A DNA stretch of 64,000 nt from an uncultured SAR86 cluster bacterium (GTDB taxonomy: Bacteria; Pseudomonadota; Gammaproteobacteria; Magnimaribacterales; D2472). The position numbers were made by a program, and so were the translations under genes. The stretch spans positions 82,996 to 146,995 of the forward strand of contig CACOZT010000002.1 of the NCBI GenBank assembly GCA_902631785.1, in the 5' to 3' direction. The notes under the pieces were generated by a model. The model saw only the letters and a list, made by a program, of their open reading frames with translations, had not been told where the DNA came from and did not search any database. Shown one piece after another: positions 36,289 to 46,411 of the stretch (position 1 is its first letter; every line of letters starts with the position of its first letter).

Positions 36289-37914
36289 ATGCACAGAGAA
36301 GTAATGGAATACGACGTTGTCATAGTTGGAGGCGGTCCTTCAGGACTTGCTGCGGCCATCAAATTCGCACAGCTTAATCAACAAAATAATACAGATCATT
36401 CTATATGTCTTCTCGAAAAAGGTTCAGAAATAGGAGCACACATACTTTCTGGAAATGTATTTCAACCAAACGCATTAGATGAGTTAATACCTAACTGGAA
36501 AGATCTTAATGCTCCTCTTAACGTTCCAGTAAAAAAAGATAAATTATTATTTCTTTTGGAGAAAATTGGCATACCAGTACCCTCTTTTGTAATGCCTCCA
36601 ATGAATAATCATGGTAATTACGTCATTAGTCTCGGTAATTTATGTAGGTGGCTTGGAGAACAAGCTGAACAAATGGGAGTAGAAATATTTCCTGGATTTC
36701 CTGCCAGTAAAATTTTAATAGAGGATGATAGAGTTGTTGGCGTTCAAACAGGTGATATGGGGATTTCTGAATCTGGAGAAGTAAAGCCGGGTCATGAGCC
36801 TGGTATCGAAATTAGAGCCAAATATACAATTTTGGGAGAAGGATGTAGAGGTCATCTTGGAAAACAAGTAATTCAAAAATTTAATTTGTCTAATGGAAAA
36901 GATCCACAGCACTATGGAATTGGTTTCAAAGAAGTATGGAAAATTAAACCCGAGATGCATGAAGAAGGTTTAGTTGTTCATACAAATGGTTGGCCAACAC
37001 CTTTTGATACACCATCCGGTTCATATTTATATCATGGTGAAAATAATGAAGTTTATCTTGGTTACGTAATACCCTTAGATTATAAAAATCCTCATCTCAG
37101 TCCATTTGATGAGTTTCAAAAATGGAAAACACATCCATCAATAAAAAAATATCTTAATGGTGGTGAAAGATTAACCTATGGTGCCAGAGCTTTAATAAAA
37201 GGTGGATTACAGTCTCTACCAAAAATGGAATTTCCTGGCGGACTGCTTATTGGATGTAATGCTGGTACTCTTGTTTTTTCAAAAATTAAAGGCTCTCATA
37301 CTGCAATGAAATCAGGCGAGATTGCCGGTCAACATATATATGAAGAGCTACAAGATTCATCTAATGAGTCTTATGACTCAAGAATTGAAAATTCATGGAT
37401 TTATGATGAACTATACAAATCAAGAAATTTTGGTCCTTTCTTCCACAAATATGGAGCCCTAATAGGAGCCGCATTTAATGCGATTGATCAATTTATTTTT
37501 AGAGGTAAACTACCATTTACTCTAAATCACCCTACTCCTGATTATGCATGTTTAAAGACAGCTGAAGAAATGCCAAAGATTGAGTACTCAAAACCAGATG
37601 GTATATATTCCTTTGATAAGTTATCTTCAGTTTATCTATCAAATACAAATCACGAAGAAGATCAGCCATGCCATCTTCAGTTAAAAGATTCATCAATTCC
37701 AATAAGTGTTAATCTTCCAATGTATGATGAGCCAGCACAAAGGTACTGTCCTGCAGGTGTTTATGAAGTTGTAGAAAAAGACAACCAAAAAAAGTTTGTG
37801 ATTAATGCCCAAAACTGTGTGCACTGTAAGACTTGTGATATAAAAGATCCATCACAGAATATTAATTGGGTCTCGCCTGAGGGTCCTGGCGGACCTAATT
37901 ATCCGAATATGTAA
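36289..37914 (+). CDS. ETF:ubiquinone oxidoreductase
   Basis: This monotopic membrane enzyme moves electrons from ETF to ubiquinone. The 541-residue protein starts with an FAD Rossmann motif (VVIVGGGPSGLAAAI). It ends with a 4Fe-4S domain whose cysteines lie in RYCPAGVYEV and NCVHCKTCDIKDP. The middle carries the quinone-binding and membrane-docking region. I use ATG 36289 because MHREVMEYD matches the family N-terminus; ATG 36304 (MEYD) is an alternative with a slightly better ribosome site. It is divergent from etfBA and followed 2 bases later by a lipoprotein peptidase. Confidence 0.96.
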   Translation: MHREVMEYDVVIVGGGPSGLAAAIKFAQLNQQNNTDHSICLLEKGSEIGAHILSGNVFQPNALDELIPNWKDLNAPLNVPVKKDKLLFLLEKIGIPVPSFVMPPMNNHGNYVISLGNLCRWLGEQAEQMGVEIFPGFPASKILIEDDRVVGVQTGDMGISESGEVKPGHEPGIEIRAKYTILGEGCRGHLGKQVIQKFNLSNGKDPQHYGIGFKEVWKIKPEMHEEGLVVHTNGWPTPFDTPSGSYLYHGENNEVYLGYVIPLDYKNPHLSPFDEFQKWKTHPSIKKYLNGGERLTYGARALIKGGLQSLPKMEFPGGLLIGCNAGTLVFSKIKGSHTAMKSGEIAGQHIYEELQDSSNESYDSRIENSWIYDELYKSRNFGPFFHKYGALIGAAFNAIDQFIFRGKLPFTLNHPTPDYACLKTAEEMPKIEYSKPDGIYSFDKLSSVYLSNTNHEEDQPCHLQLKDSSIPISVNLPMYDEPAQRYCPAGVYEVVEKDNQKKFVINAQNCVHCKTCDIKDPSQNINWVSPEGPGGPNYPNM

Positions 37915-37916
37915 TT

Positions 37917-39695
37917 ATGAAAAATTATCTGTATCCAATTTTATCAATAACATTACTTTCGTGTTCATCTGTTGAAGTACAGGAAATAAATGATGATATT
38001 GTTGAGATAGATGAAAATATTAAATTTATTAGTTATCTTGAAAATGATTGGGAAAAAAATTTAGATGAAAATCCTTTATTTGCATCATACGTTGGAGACA
38101 AAAGAGCAAATGATAAGATTAATTCTAATAGTATTAGTCAATTTAATGAAGAAAGACAGTCAGAAATAGATTCACTCAATGAGCTATATGAAATTGATCA
38201 ATCTAAGTTAAATGAGGAAAACAAACTTAACTTCAAATTAAAAGAATTTGGGCATAAAAGCAGCATTGGTCTAACAGATTTTCCGATTTATTATCTTAGA
38301 TTGAATCAACGTGGAGGTATACAAAGCTTTTATGAAACGGGAAATAGATTAGTCTATAACACAAAAGATGATTATTTTGATTGGTTATCAAGATTAAAAC
38401 AGTTTCCAGCTAATATTATTAACTCTCTTGAAATTAACAAAGAAGGTCTGTCTAAAGGTATAACTCAACCAAAATTAATCACACAAGGTGTTGTAACTCA
38501 AATCGATGCAATATTGAATAGCAATATTGAAAACAATCCATATTTAAAAGTATTTTTAGAAGCTGATGAATCAATAGTTTCTGTAGATGAAAAAAATCAA
38601 TTAATTCAGGAAGCCAAAGATCTCATTATTAACGAAATTAATCCAGCATACGAAGAATTAAATTTATTTTTAAAAAATGAATATTTAACTAAATCAAGAG
38701 ATTCCATTGGAATTGGTGATGTTCCTGGTGGAAGAAAACATTATGAGTATCTTGCTAAGTATTTTACAACTACCAATCTAACACCTGATGAAATACATCA
38801 AATTGGTTTGGATGAGATTGAAAGAATTCGCTCAGAAATGAATGAAATTATTAAGCAAGTTAATTGGGATGGAGATTTTAATTCCTTTTTGGATTATTTA
38901 AGAACTAGTCCAAGATTTTATTATGATAATTCTGAGGATTTATTTAATGCATATCTAATAATGTCAAAAACAATTGATCCATTATTAACAAAAATCTTTA
39001 AAGTTTTTCCTAGAGCGCCATACGGTGTAATACCTATCCCTGACGAATCTGCTCCCTTCACTACTACTGCTTACTACAATAGTCCAAGCCCAGGTAGACC
39101 AGGATATTTTTATGCAAATTTATATAAACCTGAATCCAGACCTAAATATGAAATCCCTGTATTAACAGTTCATGAAGCAGTACCAGGTCATCATTTTCAA
39201 ATTTCAATTGCACAGGAATTAGAAAATGTTCCTTCATTCAGGAAATATCAAGGAATTACCGCTTTTGTTGAAGGATGGGGTTTATATAGTGAAGAACTAG
39301 GCGAATTTATGGGTATCTATGATGATCCGTATGATAAATTTGGACAGTTAACCTATGATATGTGGAGAGCTATAAGACTAGTTGTTGATACTGGTATGCA
39401 CTATAAAGGTTGGTCAAGAGAGGAAGCAATAAATTTATTTATAGAAAATTCAGCTAAATCTATATTAGATATAAACAATGAAGTTGATAGATATATTGCA
39501 TGGCCGGGTCAAGCATTGGCATACAAAATTGGTCAATTAAAAATCTTAGAACTAAGAAATAGAGCTGAAAGATTATTAGGTGAAAAGTATGACATTAAAG
39601 ATTTTCATCACGAAGTGCTTAAAAGAGGTTCTCTTCCTTTGGATTTGCTCGAGTATTATATCGATGAGTGGATTGCTAAAACCTTGAGCTCTTAG
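37917..39695 (+). CDS. DUF885 lipoprotein, probable metallopeptidase
   Basis: This 592-residue DUF885 protein has a lipoprotein signal (LSITLLSC, lipidated cysteine near residue 16). The zinc motif HEAVPGHH at 419-426 matches the family's HExxxGHH pattern, and a downstream glutamate in [11 protein letters not shown] is the probable third ligand. DUF885 proteins are distant relatives of M3/M32-type peptidases and are usually exported in marine bacteria. Its 3' end overlaps a convergent DUF2256 gene by 20 bases. The peptidase role is inferred from the motif. Confidence 0.85.
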   Translation: MKNYLYPILSITLLSCSSVEVQEINDDIVEIDENIKFISYLENDWEKNLDENPLFASYVGDKRANDKINSNSISQFNEERQSEIDSLNELYEIDQSKLNEENKLNFKLKEFGHKSSIGLTDFPIYYLRLNQRGGIQSFYETGNRLVYNTKDDYFDWLSRLKQFPANIINSLEINKEGLSKGITQPKLITQGVVTQIDAILNSNIENNPYLKVFLEADESIVSVDEKNQLIQEAKDLIINEINPAYEELNLFLKNEYLTKSRDSIGIGDVPGGRKHYEYLAKYFTTTNLTPDEIHQIGLDEIERIRSEMNEIIKQVNWDGDFNSFLDYLRTSPRFYYDNSEDLFNAYLIMSKTIDPLLTKIFKVFPRAPYGVIPIPDESAPFTTTAYYNSPSPGRPGYFYANLYKPESRPKYEIPVLTVHEAVPGHHFQISIAQELENVPSFRKYQGITAFVEGWGLYSEELGEFMGIYDDPYDKFGQLTYDMWRAIRLVVDTGMHYKGWSREEAINLFIENSAKSILDINNEVDRYIAWPGQALAYKIGQLKILELRNRAERLLGEKYDIKDFHHEVLKRGSLPLDLLEYYIDEWIAKTLSS

Positions 39696-39819
39696 TTCTT
39701 CTACATCTCTCACTGCAATAGACTACATTTGCCCAATTTTTTTCCCATTTCTTTCTCCAAGAAAATGGTTTTTTACATACTGGGCAAATTTTCTTTTCTA
39801 ATTTAAGTTTTTTATGCAA
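39676..39819 (-). CDS. DUF2256 small zinc-ribbon protein (TTG start)
   Basis: This 47-residue gene is too short for standard filters. The minus strand encodes a Cys4 protein with [15 protein letters not shown], then YCSERCRR, the DUF2256 signature (CxxC...CxxxC). The only start before an in-frame TAG is TTG at 39819, preceded by AGGA at short spacing. It overlaps the DUF1285 gene upstream by 8 bases and the convergent DUF885 gene by 20 bases. The family is unstudied; the cysteine pairs suggest a zinc knuckle that may bind nucleic acid or protein. Confidence 0.85.
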   Translation of the reverse strand: MHKKLKLEKKICPVCKKPFSWRKKWEKNWANVVYCSERCRRTKSSRF

Positions 39820-40342
39820 TGTTTCCTATCTTATGTTTAAGGTTTTCACTCAGAACATATAGTGATTTATTTTCTATATAATTGTTTTCCAAAGCGAGAT
39901 CAACAAACTTATAGTATATATTTCTATCAAAAAAACCTTCAATATGATTTCTTACATGCACTAAAGGTATCTCCGAATTATTATATTTAATTAATCTAGT
40001 AGTATTTAATTCATTAAGTACAAATTCATAGTCCATATTTGTGACTAGTTTTATATTATTATCGGTTATTTCAAAATCAATAATTTTATATGGTGCTAAC
40101 TCAACCTTCACAGGAACTTTTTCAACTGGAGTTACCAAAAAATAATTATCATCATCTTTTCTAATTACAGTTGAGAATAAGTTAATAAGTTTTTTATTCT
40201 TTATTGGAGAATCGTTATGAAACCAATTACCCTCTCGATCAATAAAAAATTCTTGCCCTTCGCATAATTCAGGATTCCATTTATCCACCGGTGGAAAATC
40301 TTTTTGTCCTTCAAGATCTTTTTTTATTTTAGAAATATTCAT
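39812..40342 (-). CDS. DUF1285 family protein
   Basis: This 176-residue protein matches DUF1285: [20 protein letters not shown], then [20 protein letters not shown] and [15 protein letters not shown]. The family has a two-domain beta-rich fold and no known function. It has no signal peptide and is likely cytoplasmic. It overlaps LysE upstream by 14 bases and DUF2256 downstream by 8, at the distal end of the minus-strand envelope operon. Confidence 0.85.
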   Translation of the reverse strand: MNISKIKKDLEGQKDFPPVDKWNPELCEGQEFFIDREGNWFHNDSPIKNKKLINLFSTVIRKDDDNYFLVTPVEKVPVKVELAPYKIIDFEITDNNIKLVTNMDYEFVLNELNTTRLIKYNNSEIPLVHVRNHIEGFFDRNIYYKFVDLALENNYIENKSLYVLSENLKHKIGNIA

Positions 40343-40940
40343 TTACAGCTGTTACTAAAACATATGATCCAATGAAGCATAGGATCAATGACATGATTGA
40401 TAATATATATTTATTTTTATAAATATTAAAATTTTTATACTTCGAATTTGTTAAGACGTAACTTAAAAAAATAAACCATAATGCAGATGTGATAGAAAAG
40501 TATATTGGATATAAATATAAATAAATACCAATGAGACTGTCTATTAAAATGCTAAATAGTGAAACAAAAAATAAAAATGCTTTTATGTTAAAAATGTTTG
40601 TAATTAATCCGATGTAAAAACTATTATTTTTAGATGTTATAGGACTAGCATTGTCTGATGATTGAGTATCACCTGATAAATACATAGTTAATCCTAGATA
40701 AAGAATATATATACCACCAACTAAACTTATTACAAATTTATAAAGATCGTTAGCTAAAATTATTAAAGAAATGCCACTGATAGCCAGAATACAATGAATC
40801 AATATTCCAAAACCAATACCTAGAGATGTTTTAATACCTTCCAATCTTCCATGAATAGAAACTTGTCTTATAACTATAGCGGTATCAGGTCCTGGACTTG
40901 TTAATGCAATCAAATGAGCAAAGGCTGACCAAATAAACAT
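40329..40940 (-). CDS. LysE-family amino acid exporter
   Basis: This 203-residue protein has about six membrane helices. The LysE/RhtB signature LTSPGPDTAIVIRQV (residues 13-27) is followed by GIKTSLGIGFGILIH. Such exporters efflux basic amino acids, homoserine or threonine; the substrate cannot be told. It follows murB by 2 bases and overlaps DUF1285, so it is probably part of the same transcription unit. Confidence 0.88.
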   Translation of the reverse strand: MFIWSAFAHLIALTSPGPDTAIVIRQVSIHGRLEGIKTSLGIGFGILIHCILAISGISLIILANDLYKFVISLVGGIYILYLGLTMYLSGDTQSSDNASPITSKNNSFYIGLITNIFNIKAFLFFVSLFSILIDSLIGIYLYLYPIYFSITSALWFIFLSYVLTNSKYKNFNIYKNKYILSIMSLILCFIGSYVLVTAVNEYF

Positions 40941-40942
40941 AA

Positions 40943-41947
40943 CTAACTTAAAACAATTGAGGGTTCAATTTCTAGGCTTACATTAAAAGTATCAAAAACT
41001 TGCTGCTTTATATGATCTGCGAAATCTATAACATTATGTTGACTAGCATTTTTATTTGTAACTATTACAAGAGAATGATTTTTATATATCTCAACGTTGT
41101 CAAATTTTTTTAAATCATTTTTAATTAATTCAATAAGCCTTGCTGATCCAACTTTAACTTTAGAAGAATCGATCTCCCATAGAACCAAATCATCAAATGA
41201 AAATTTATTTGTCTTAATATTTTTTTTATTCATAACAGTATTTTTAAAAAAGCTACCTACATTTGGCACTACCGATGGATCGGGTAAGGTAAAAGACCTA
41301 ATACTTGTTATCATCTTTGATACATCATGCGTGGTCATATTTTTTGGATTTATATTGTTATTGGTCATGTATTTTTTAACTGACTCATAAGTTAGGTTAT
41401 GTTCTTGACATATGTCTGTATGAAAATCTATGTTATATATCACAAAATTATTATCTTTAAATATTGAATGCCTATAGGAAAAATAACAATCGTCTTTACT
41501 TAAAGTACTGAATTTATTGTTGATGTAATCATAGCAGTCAACACTCTTGATTAAATTTGAAACCTCCTGGCCGTAAGCTCCTATATTTTGAATAGGTGCA
41601 GCTCCAACACTACCAGGAATAGAGGATAAATTTTCAAATCCCATGATATTGTTATTAATTGTAAAATTTACAAACTCATGCCAATTAACCGAAGAGCCAG
41701 CTGAGATAGTATTATCTGTTTTATTAATATTAATATTTGTAAAGTTGGGTTTTACAACAATACCTTGATAAAAGTCTGGTAAGACAACGTTTGTTCCTTC
41801 ACCTATAACAAGCACAGGTGCGTCCTTAGATTTTACAAATTTATGAAATTCAATAAAATCATCCTTATCATTTAGTTCGATGTAGCAATCTGCAATAGAG
41901 TTTATTTGTAATGAATTACTGATTAATTTTTTATTATAAATTTTCAT
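40943..41947 (-). CDS. murB: UDP-N-acetylenolpyruvoylglucosamine reductase
   Basis: MurB reduces UDP-GlcNAc-enolpyruvate to UDP-MurNAc for peptidoglycan. The 334-residue length matches the E. coli type. The FAD-binding segment PGSVGAAPIQNIGAYGQEV is present, as are the catalytic Ser in NVGSFFKNTV and the catalytic Glu near the C-terminus in LEIEPSIV. It overlaps kdsB by 14 bases, the usual gene order. Confidence 0.95.
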   Translation of the reverse strand: MKIYNKKLISNSLQINSIADCYIELNDKDDFIEFHKFVKSKDAPVLVIGEGTNVVLPDFYQGIVVKPNFTNININKTDNTISAGSSVNWHEFVNFTINNNIMGFENLSSIPGSVGAAPIQNIGAYGQEVSNLIKSVDCYDYINNKFSTLSKDDCYFSYRHSIFKDNNFVIYNIDFHTDICQEHNLTYESVKKYMTNNNINPKNMTTHDVSKMITSIRSFTLPDPSVVPNVGSFFKNTVMNKKNIKTNKFSFDDLVLWEIDSSKVKVGSARLIELIKNDLKKFDNVEIYKNHSLVIVTNKNASQHNVIDFADHIKQQVFDTFNVSLEIEPSIVLS

Positions 41948-42653
41948 TTTTTAAAAAATTAAGAGCATTTTCAACATCCTCTTGAGTGTCAATACCATTA
42001 GGAATTTGTTCGTCATATTCAGATACATATATAGAATAATTATTTTCAAGAAATCTTAGCTGCTCTAGCTTTAAAGACAATTCGCTTTTAGTTGGTTTTA
42101 ATTTTACTAATTCATTTAATGTTTTGAATGAATATCCATAAATGCCTATATGTCGTTTTGGATCTTCTATGTTGCCAGTTCTTACAAAATTTGTTGCATA
42201 ACCGTTCATATCGGTTTCGACTAAAACACAATTTTGGTTTGTTAGTTCATAATCTGATTTTATTAATGTTGAAACTGTAATCACATCACACTGATTTTTG
42301 TGATATTCATTTATTACTTTAATTACTAGATCACTTGGTATAAATGGCTCATCACCCTGAAGATTGAGAATTAATGTGTCCTCATCTAAATCTAACTTTG
42401 TAGCTGCTTCACAAATTCTATCTGTACCAGAAATGTGTTCAGATGATGTCATTATCACATTCTTTGAAATCTCAAATACATTTTGCTTAATTAAATTTGA
42501 ATCAGTTGCAACATAAGTATTTTCAGTGATACTTAATGCATTCAAAACTGCTCTTTGGATTATTGATTTGCCTTGAAGGTCTATCAAAGGTTTATTTTTT
42601 AATCTGGTAGAGCCAATTCTTGAAGGAATTAGAATAAACGTATTTTTGATCAT
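41934..42653 (-). CDS. kdsB: CMP-KDO synthetase
   Basis: KdsB activates KDO with CTP for lipopolysaccharide core synthesis. The 239-residue protein has the nucleotidyltransferase N-terminus IPSRIGSTRLKNKPL and the metal/nucleotide motif LNLQGDEPFI. KRHIGIYGYSF and YDEQIPNGIDTQEDVE also match the family. It starts one base after the lpxK part ends, with no Trm112/YcaR-type gene in between as there is in E. coli. It overlaps murB downstream. Confidence 0.96.
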   Translation of the reverse strand: MIKNTFILIPSRIGSTRLKNKPLIDLQGKSIIQRAVLNALSITENTYVATDSNLIKQNVFEISKNVIMTSSEHISGTDRICEAATKLDLDEDTLILNLQGDEPFIPSDLVIKVINEYHKNQCDVITVSTLIKSDYELTNQNCVLVETDMNGYATNFVRTGNIEDPKRHIGIYGYSFKTLNELVKLKPTKSELSLKLEQLRFLENNYSIYVSEYDEQIPNGIDTQEDVENALNFLKNENL

Positions 42654-42654
42654 A

Positions 42655-45414
42655 TTATGAAATCAATTTAAGTTTTTTATCTAAACTATCAATAAATTTA
42701 CTATTTAAGTCTGCATCAATTTTTAAATACCAAATTTTATTATTATCAAAATCTTTACATTTCGAAGCATCTTTTTCTGTCATAACTATTGGTAAATGAT
42801 CTAAATAAAAAATGTCACTAGATAAGAAATTATGATGATCAGGAAAAGGATGACGAATTATGTCAAATCCTAACTTATCTAAAAGGTCAAAAAACCTTCC
42901 AGGATTACCAAGTCCAGCAACAGCATGAACTTGCTTATGCATTGGCCAATTCTCTATAGAATATGATTTTCCAGATTTCAAATGAACAAACTTTGTTGGA
43001 CTAATATTCATTAAATACTCACCCTCTTCTGTTGGCCCACTATTATTTACAATAAAATCAACAGTATCTATTCTTTTAGATGATTCTCTTAATGGTCCAG
43101 CAGGAAAAGTTAAATTATTTCCAAATCGTCTTTTTCCATCAATAACCGCAATTTCAACTTGTCGACCCATTTTATAATGCTGAAGTCCATCATCCGAAAT
43201 AATTACGTCACAGTCATGGTTTTTCGAGAGTTTTTTTACAGCTCTGACTCTATTTTTATCAATATAAAAAGGGACATCTAACTTAGCTAAAATCTGAGCC
43301 TCATCTCCAGTATGTTTTACAGGAGTTTCACTTGTTACTTGAAGAGTTTCTTTAAATTTACCTCCATATCCCCTGCTTACAATTCCAGGTTTATAACCTT
43401 TATTTTTTAATTCAGTGACAATATATTTAACTAGTGGAGTTTTTCCAGTTCCTCCAATTGTTAAATTTCCAACAACTACAATTGGAACCTCAGATTTAAA
43501 GGATGTAATTTTATTAGTAAGAAACCTTTTTCTTCTGAGAGAGGTTAAATATGAAAAAATGAGAGAAAAAGGATAAAGAAGATATAGCCATAAACTTTTT
43601 TTATACCAACTATCAACTACAAAGCTTGTTGAATCATCATCTACATATTCAGGCATGAAAAGTTGAACAGATTTTGAGGTTCTGCTTTTTGTAACTGGCG
43701 AGTCTTCAAATTTATTTTTATAAAGTGAATGATAGACTGCTTTATTTTCGATTAATTCTTTATGAGTGCCTGTTTCTACGATTGAACCATTATCAAGAAC
43801 AATAATTTTTGAGGCATTTTCAATGGTTGATAATCTATGCGCAATAACAATTGTTGTTCTATCAGTAATTAACTTTTCCAAAGCCTCTTGAACAATTAAT
43901 TCTGATTCTGTATCTAATGCAGAAGTTGCCTCATCCAGTATGATTATTGGTGAATCTTTGTAAAATGCTCTTGCTATAGCAAGCCTTTGTCTTTGTCCAC
44001 CTGATAACAAAACACCATCATCACCAATTTCGGACTCATAGCCTTCAGGTAGATTTTCAATAAATTCAGAGCAACCTGATAATCTTGCTGATTCCTTTAA
44101 TTTTTCTACATCAATTTCGTCATCACCATATGCAATATTTTTTGAGATTGTGTCATTAAATAATGAGGGAGATTGATTAACAATTGATATTTGAGATCTT
44201 AGATGATCTAAAGAAAAATCATTTACTGAAATTCCATCAATTAAAATTTCGCCTGATGAGTGGTTGTAAAATCTAGGTATCAAATTAGCAATTGTTGATT
44301 TACCAGAACCAGATTTACCAACAATCGCAACTGTTTCATTTTTATTTATTGAAAGATTTATATCGTTAAGAATTTGTCCACCAGTTTCATAAGAAAAACT
44401 TACATTGTTAAATTCAATATTTCCTTCAATTTTATCTTTGATTTCACCAAGATCAGTTTCAATATCTTGATCAAGTTGTTCAAAAATTTCATTAGCTGCT
44501 GCTAAACCCTTTTGAACGATGATATTAATATTTGATAATTGCCTAATTGGTTTTGCCATTAAGCCTGCAGCTGTAAAAAATGCAACAAAAGTCTCTGCAT
44601 CGAGTGAAATACCTAACTGAGCTCCCAATGCAAAATAAGCAACTATTGATAGAGAAATAGATACAAGCACCTGAATTATAGGAGTTGCCATATTTCCGGT
44701 AGCTTCAAGCTTAAGATTTTGATTTTTGTTTGATGTATTTGCCTCTAAAAATCTTGAATTTTCATAATCCTGCGCATTAAAACTTTTAATTTCAACATGT
44801 CCGTCTACTGCCTCAGAGGCTATATGCGTGACATCTCCCATGGCTGTTTGTATTTTCTTTGCAAGTTTTTTTAATCTCTTGCCTGCAACATATACTATCA
44901 ATGCTATTAATGGAGCCGTACCAATTAATAAAAGAGTGAGTTTAAAATTTAAAATCATTAAATATATAAATAATCCAATTAATAAAAAACCCTCTCTGAT
45001 TAGTGTCTTAACTGCATTTGAAGCTGCGCCAGAAACTTGTGTAGTTGTAAATGTAATTCTGTTAATGAGTTGTCCTGACTGATTTGCATCAAAATATGAT
45101 TTTGGAAGATCATGAAGTTTTTGAAATAATTCTGCACGTAAATCATGTACGATACCGAAACCAACTCTGGACATGAAGTAATTTCCAACAAAAAATCCAA
45201 CCCCTCTTCCTAGTGCAATTAATATAAGAGAAAGTGCAAGGAAAGAGCTAAAGTTTTCTTCTTCTGAATTAATGAAGCCGATAATTCTTCTTATCCATTC
45301 AACAGCTGCAATATCAGCAAAAGCAAAGCTTATAAATCCAATAACACTTATAAAGAAAGACCATTTATATCTAAATGTATAACCAAGTAGCCTTTTTAAA
45401 CTTCCAGTTTTCAT
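42655..45414 (-). CDS. MsbA-LpxK fusion: lipid A flippase plus lipid A 4'-kinase
   Basis: This single 919-residue frame encodes two enzymes normally made by adjacent genes. Residues 1-575 are MsbA, the ABC flippase for lipid A core: six membrane helices, Walker A GKSGSGKST (366-374), signature LSGGQ (470-474), Walker B and D-loop ILDEATSALD (492-501). A linker (about 570-600, DSPVTKSRTSKSVQLF) joins it to a complete LpxK domain (about 600-919) with P-loop GGTGKTP (654-660) and VSRGYGGK. LpxK phosphorylates the tetraacyldisaccharide of lipid A. An internal ATG at 43656 precedes the LpxK part but has no ribosome site, so separate synthesis looks unlikely. It overlaps exbD by 4 bases. Confidence 0.9.
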   Translation of the reverse strand: MKTGSLKRLLGYTFRYKWSFFISVIGFISFAFADIAAVEWIRRIIGFINSEEENFSSFLALSLILIALGRGVGFFVGNYFMSRVGFGIVHDLRAELFQKLHDLPKSYFDANQSGQLINRITFTTTQVSGAASNAVKTLIREGFLLIGLFIYLMILNFKLTLLLIGTAPLIALIVYVAGKRLKKLAKKIQTAMGDVTHIASEAVDGHVEIKSFNAQDYENSRFLEANTSNKNQNLKLEATGNMATPIIQVLVSISLSIVAYFALGAQLGISLDAETFVAFFTAAGLMAKPIRQLSNINIIVQKGLAAANEIFEQLDQDIETDLGEIKDKIEGNIEFNNVSFSYETGGQILNDINLSINKNETVAIVGKSGSGKSTIANLIPRFYNHSSGEILIDGISVNDFSLDHLRSQISIVNQSPSLFNDTISKNIAYGDDEIDVEKLKESARLSGCSEFIENLPEGYESEIGDDGVLLSGGQRQRLAIARAFYKDSPIIILDEATSALDTESELIVQEALEKLITDRTTIVIAHRLSTIENASKIIVLDNGSIVETGTHKELIENKAVYHSLYKNKFEDSPVTKSRTSKSVQLFMPEYVDDDSTSFVVDSWYKKSLWLYLLYPFSLIFSYLTSLRRKRFLTNKITSFKSEVPIVVVGNLTIGGTGKTPLVKYIVTELKNKGYKPGIVSRGYGGKFKETLQVTSETPVKHTGDEAQILAKLDVPFYIDKNRVRAVKKLSKNHDCDVIISDDGLQHYKMGRQVEIAVIDGKRRFGNNLTFPAGPLRESSKRIDTVDFIVNNSGPTEEGEYLMNISPTKFVHLKSGKSYSIENWPMHKQVHAVAGLGNPGRFFDLLDKLGFDIIRHPFPDHHNFLSSDIFYLDHLPIVMTEKDASKCKDFDNNKIWYLKIDADLNSKFIDSLDKKLKLIS

Positions 45415-45815
45415 TTTTCAATAGTTCTTATTTGAACTTCACTAAATCCATATTTATTTAATATATCCATCACTGTAACAACCCATATATGCAAACTATC
45501 AGATTCAGCACTCAGAATTAATGCATCACCATTATTTTCTAATTCAAAAATAGCTTGCTCTAAATCATCAATATTATCTATATTAAAAACTTTATTATTA
45601 ATAAATATAGATCCGTTATTAATTATTACAATCTCATTAGAGCTTTGGACAGTTTTATATTGAAATGATTCAGTTTTTGGAAGTTCCAAAGAAAGAAATT
45701 GAGAATCACCAACTTTTGAAGTGACTACAAAAAATATTACTAATAGAAATACTATATCAATTAAAGGCGTTATTTCTATTGAAAATGATGATTTGTTATC
45801 TGAAATAAATTTCAT
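45411..45815 (-). CDS. exbD: ExbD/TolR-family energy-transducing protein
   Basis: This 134-residue protein has one N-terminal membrane helix containing the proton-path aspartate D20 (IEITPLIDIVFLLVIFF), then a periplasmic domain. With ExbB it uses the proton gradient to drive outer-membrane transport through TonB. No tonB is present in this window. It overlaps exbB and the MsbA-LpxK gene by 4 bases each. ExbD is preferred over TolR because of the ExbB partner and the context; the distinction is moderate. Confidence 0.88.
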   Translation of the reverse strand: MKFISDNKSSFSIEITPLIDIVFLLVIFFVVTSKVGDSQFLSLELPKTESFQYKTVQSSNEIVIINNGSIFINNKVFNIDNIDDLEQAIFELENNGDALILSAESDSLHIWVVTVMDILNKYGFSEVQIRTIEK

Positions 45816-46411
45816 TTGTTTATTACATCAATAAAACCAGATACTTCTTTTTGAAGATTTATTAACAAGTATTTAATTTTTTGTTCAAAGTATTTATGAA
45901 GCACTAATCCAGGAACGGCAATTAGTAATCCAAATGCAGTAGTAATTAATGCTTGCGAAATACCTGCAGCCAGTAAATCAGGATTTGCACCTGAGGTTTC
46001 TGTTAACCCAGTAAATGCTTTAATCATACCTACAACAGTACCTAATAATCCTAAAAGAGGACTTATTGTTGCAAGAGTGCCTAGCATTGTAAGATTTCTT
46101 TCTAAACTATATTTAACTTCTATTGCTTTTTCTTCTATTTTTGACTCTAAGTTTTCTCGCTGAAGATCTTTATACTTTAAGCAATTTATCAACAAAAAAC
46201 CAAGAGATGAGAGACTAGAAATTTCTAAAGCTTGTTTTTTTGACATTAAGTCATTTTTTACTAAATTCATAATTTGATTTGAGAGACCTTTTGGTGAAAC
46301 TAATCTATTTTGCAGAAACCAAGATCTCTCTATTGAAATTGTAATTATCAGCACGCTACATGCTAATAATGGCCACATGAAAGGCCCACCAGCAGTTATA
46401 AATTCATTCAT
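45812..46411 (-). CDS. exbB: ExbB/TolQ-family proton channel
   Basis: This 199-residue protein has three membrane helices and the MotA/TolQ/ExbB signature GTLATISPLLGLLGTVVGMI followed by GISQALITTAFGLLIAVPGL. It forms the proton channel with ExbD. The short N-terminus (AGGPFMWPLLACSVLIITIS) is typical of the small ExbB2-like forms found next to lpxK in gammaproteobacteria. It overlaps lolD by 8 bases. Confidence 0.9.
   Translation of the reverse strand: MNEFITAGGPFMWPLLACSVLIITISIERSWFLQNRLVSPKGLSNQIMNLVKNDLMSKKQALEISSLSSLGFLLINCLKYKDLQRENLESKIEEKAIEVKYSLERNLTMLGTLATISPLLGLLGTVVGMIKAFTGLTETSGANPDLLAAGISQALITTAFGLLIAVPGLVLHKYFEQKIKYLLINLQKEVSGFIDVINK

Noticed and set aside
43654-43656. Internal ATG as a separate lpxK start
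   Set aside because: No ribosome site is present and the frame is continuous with MsbA, so it is annotated as a fusion. It remains a possible weak internal start.
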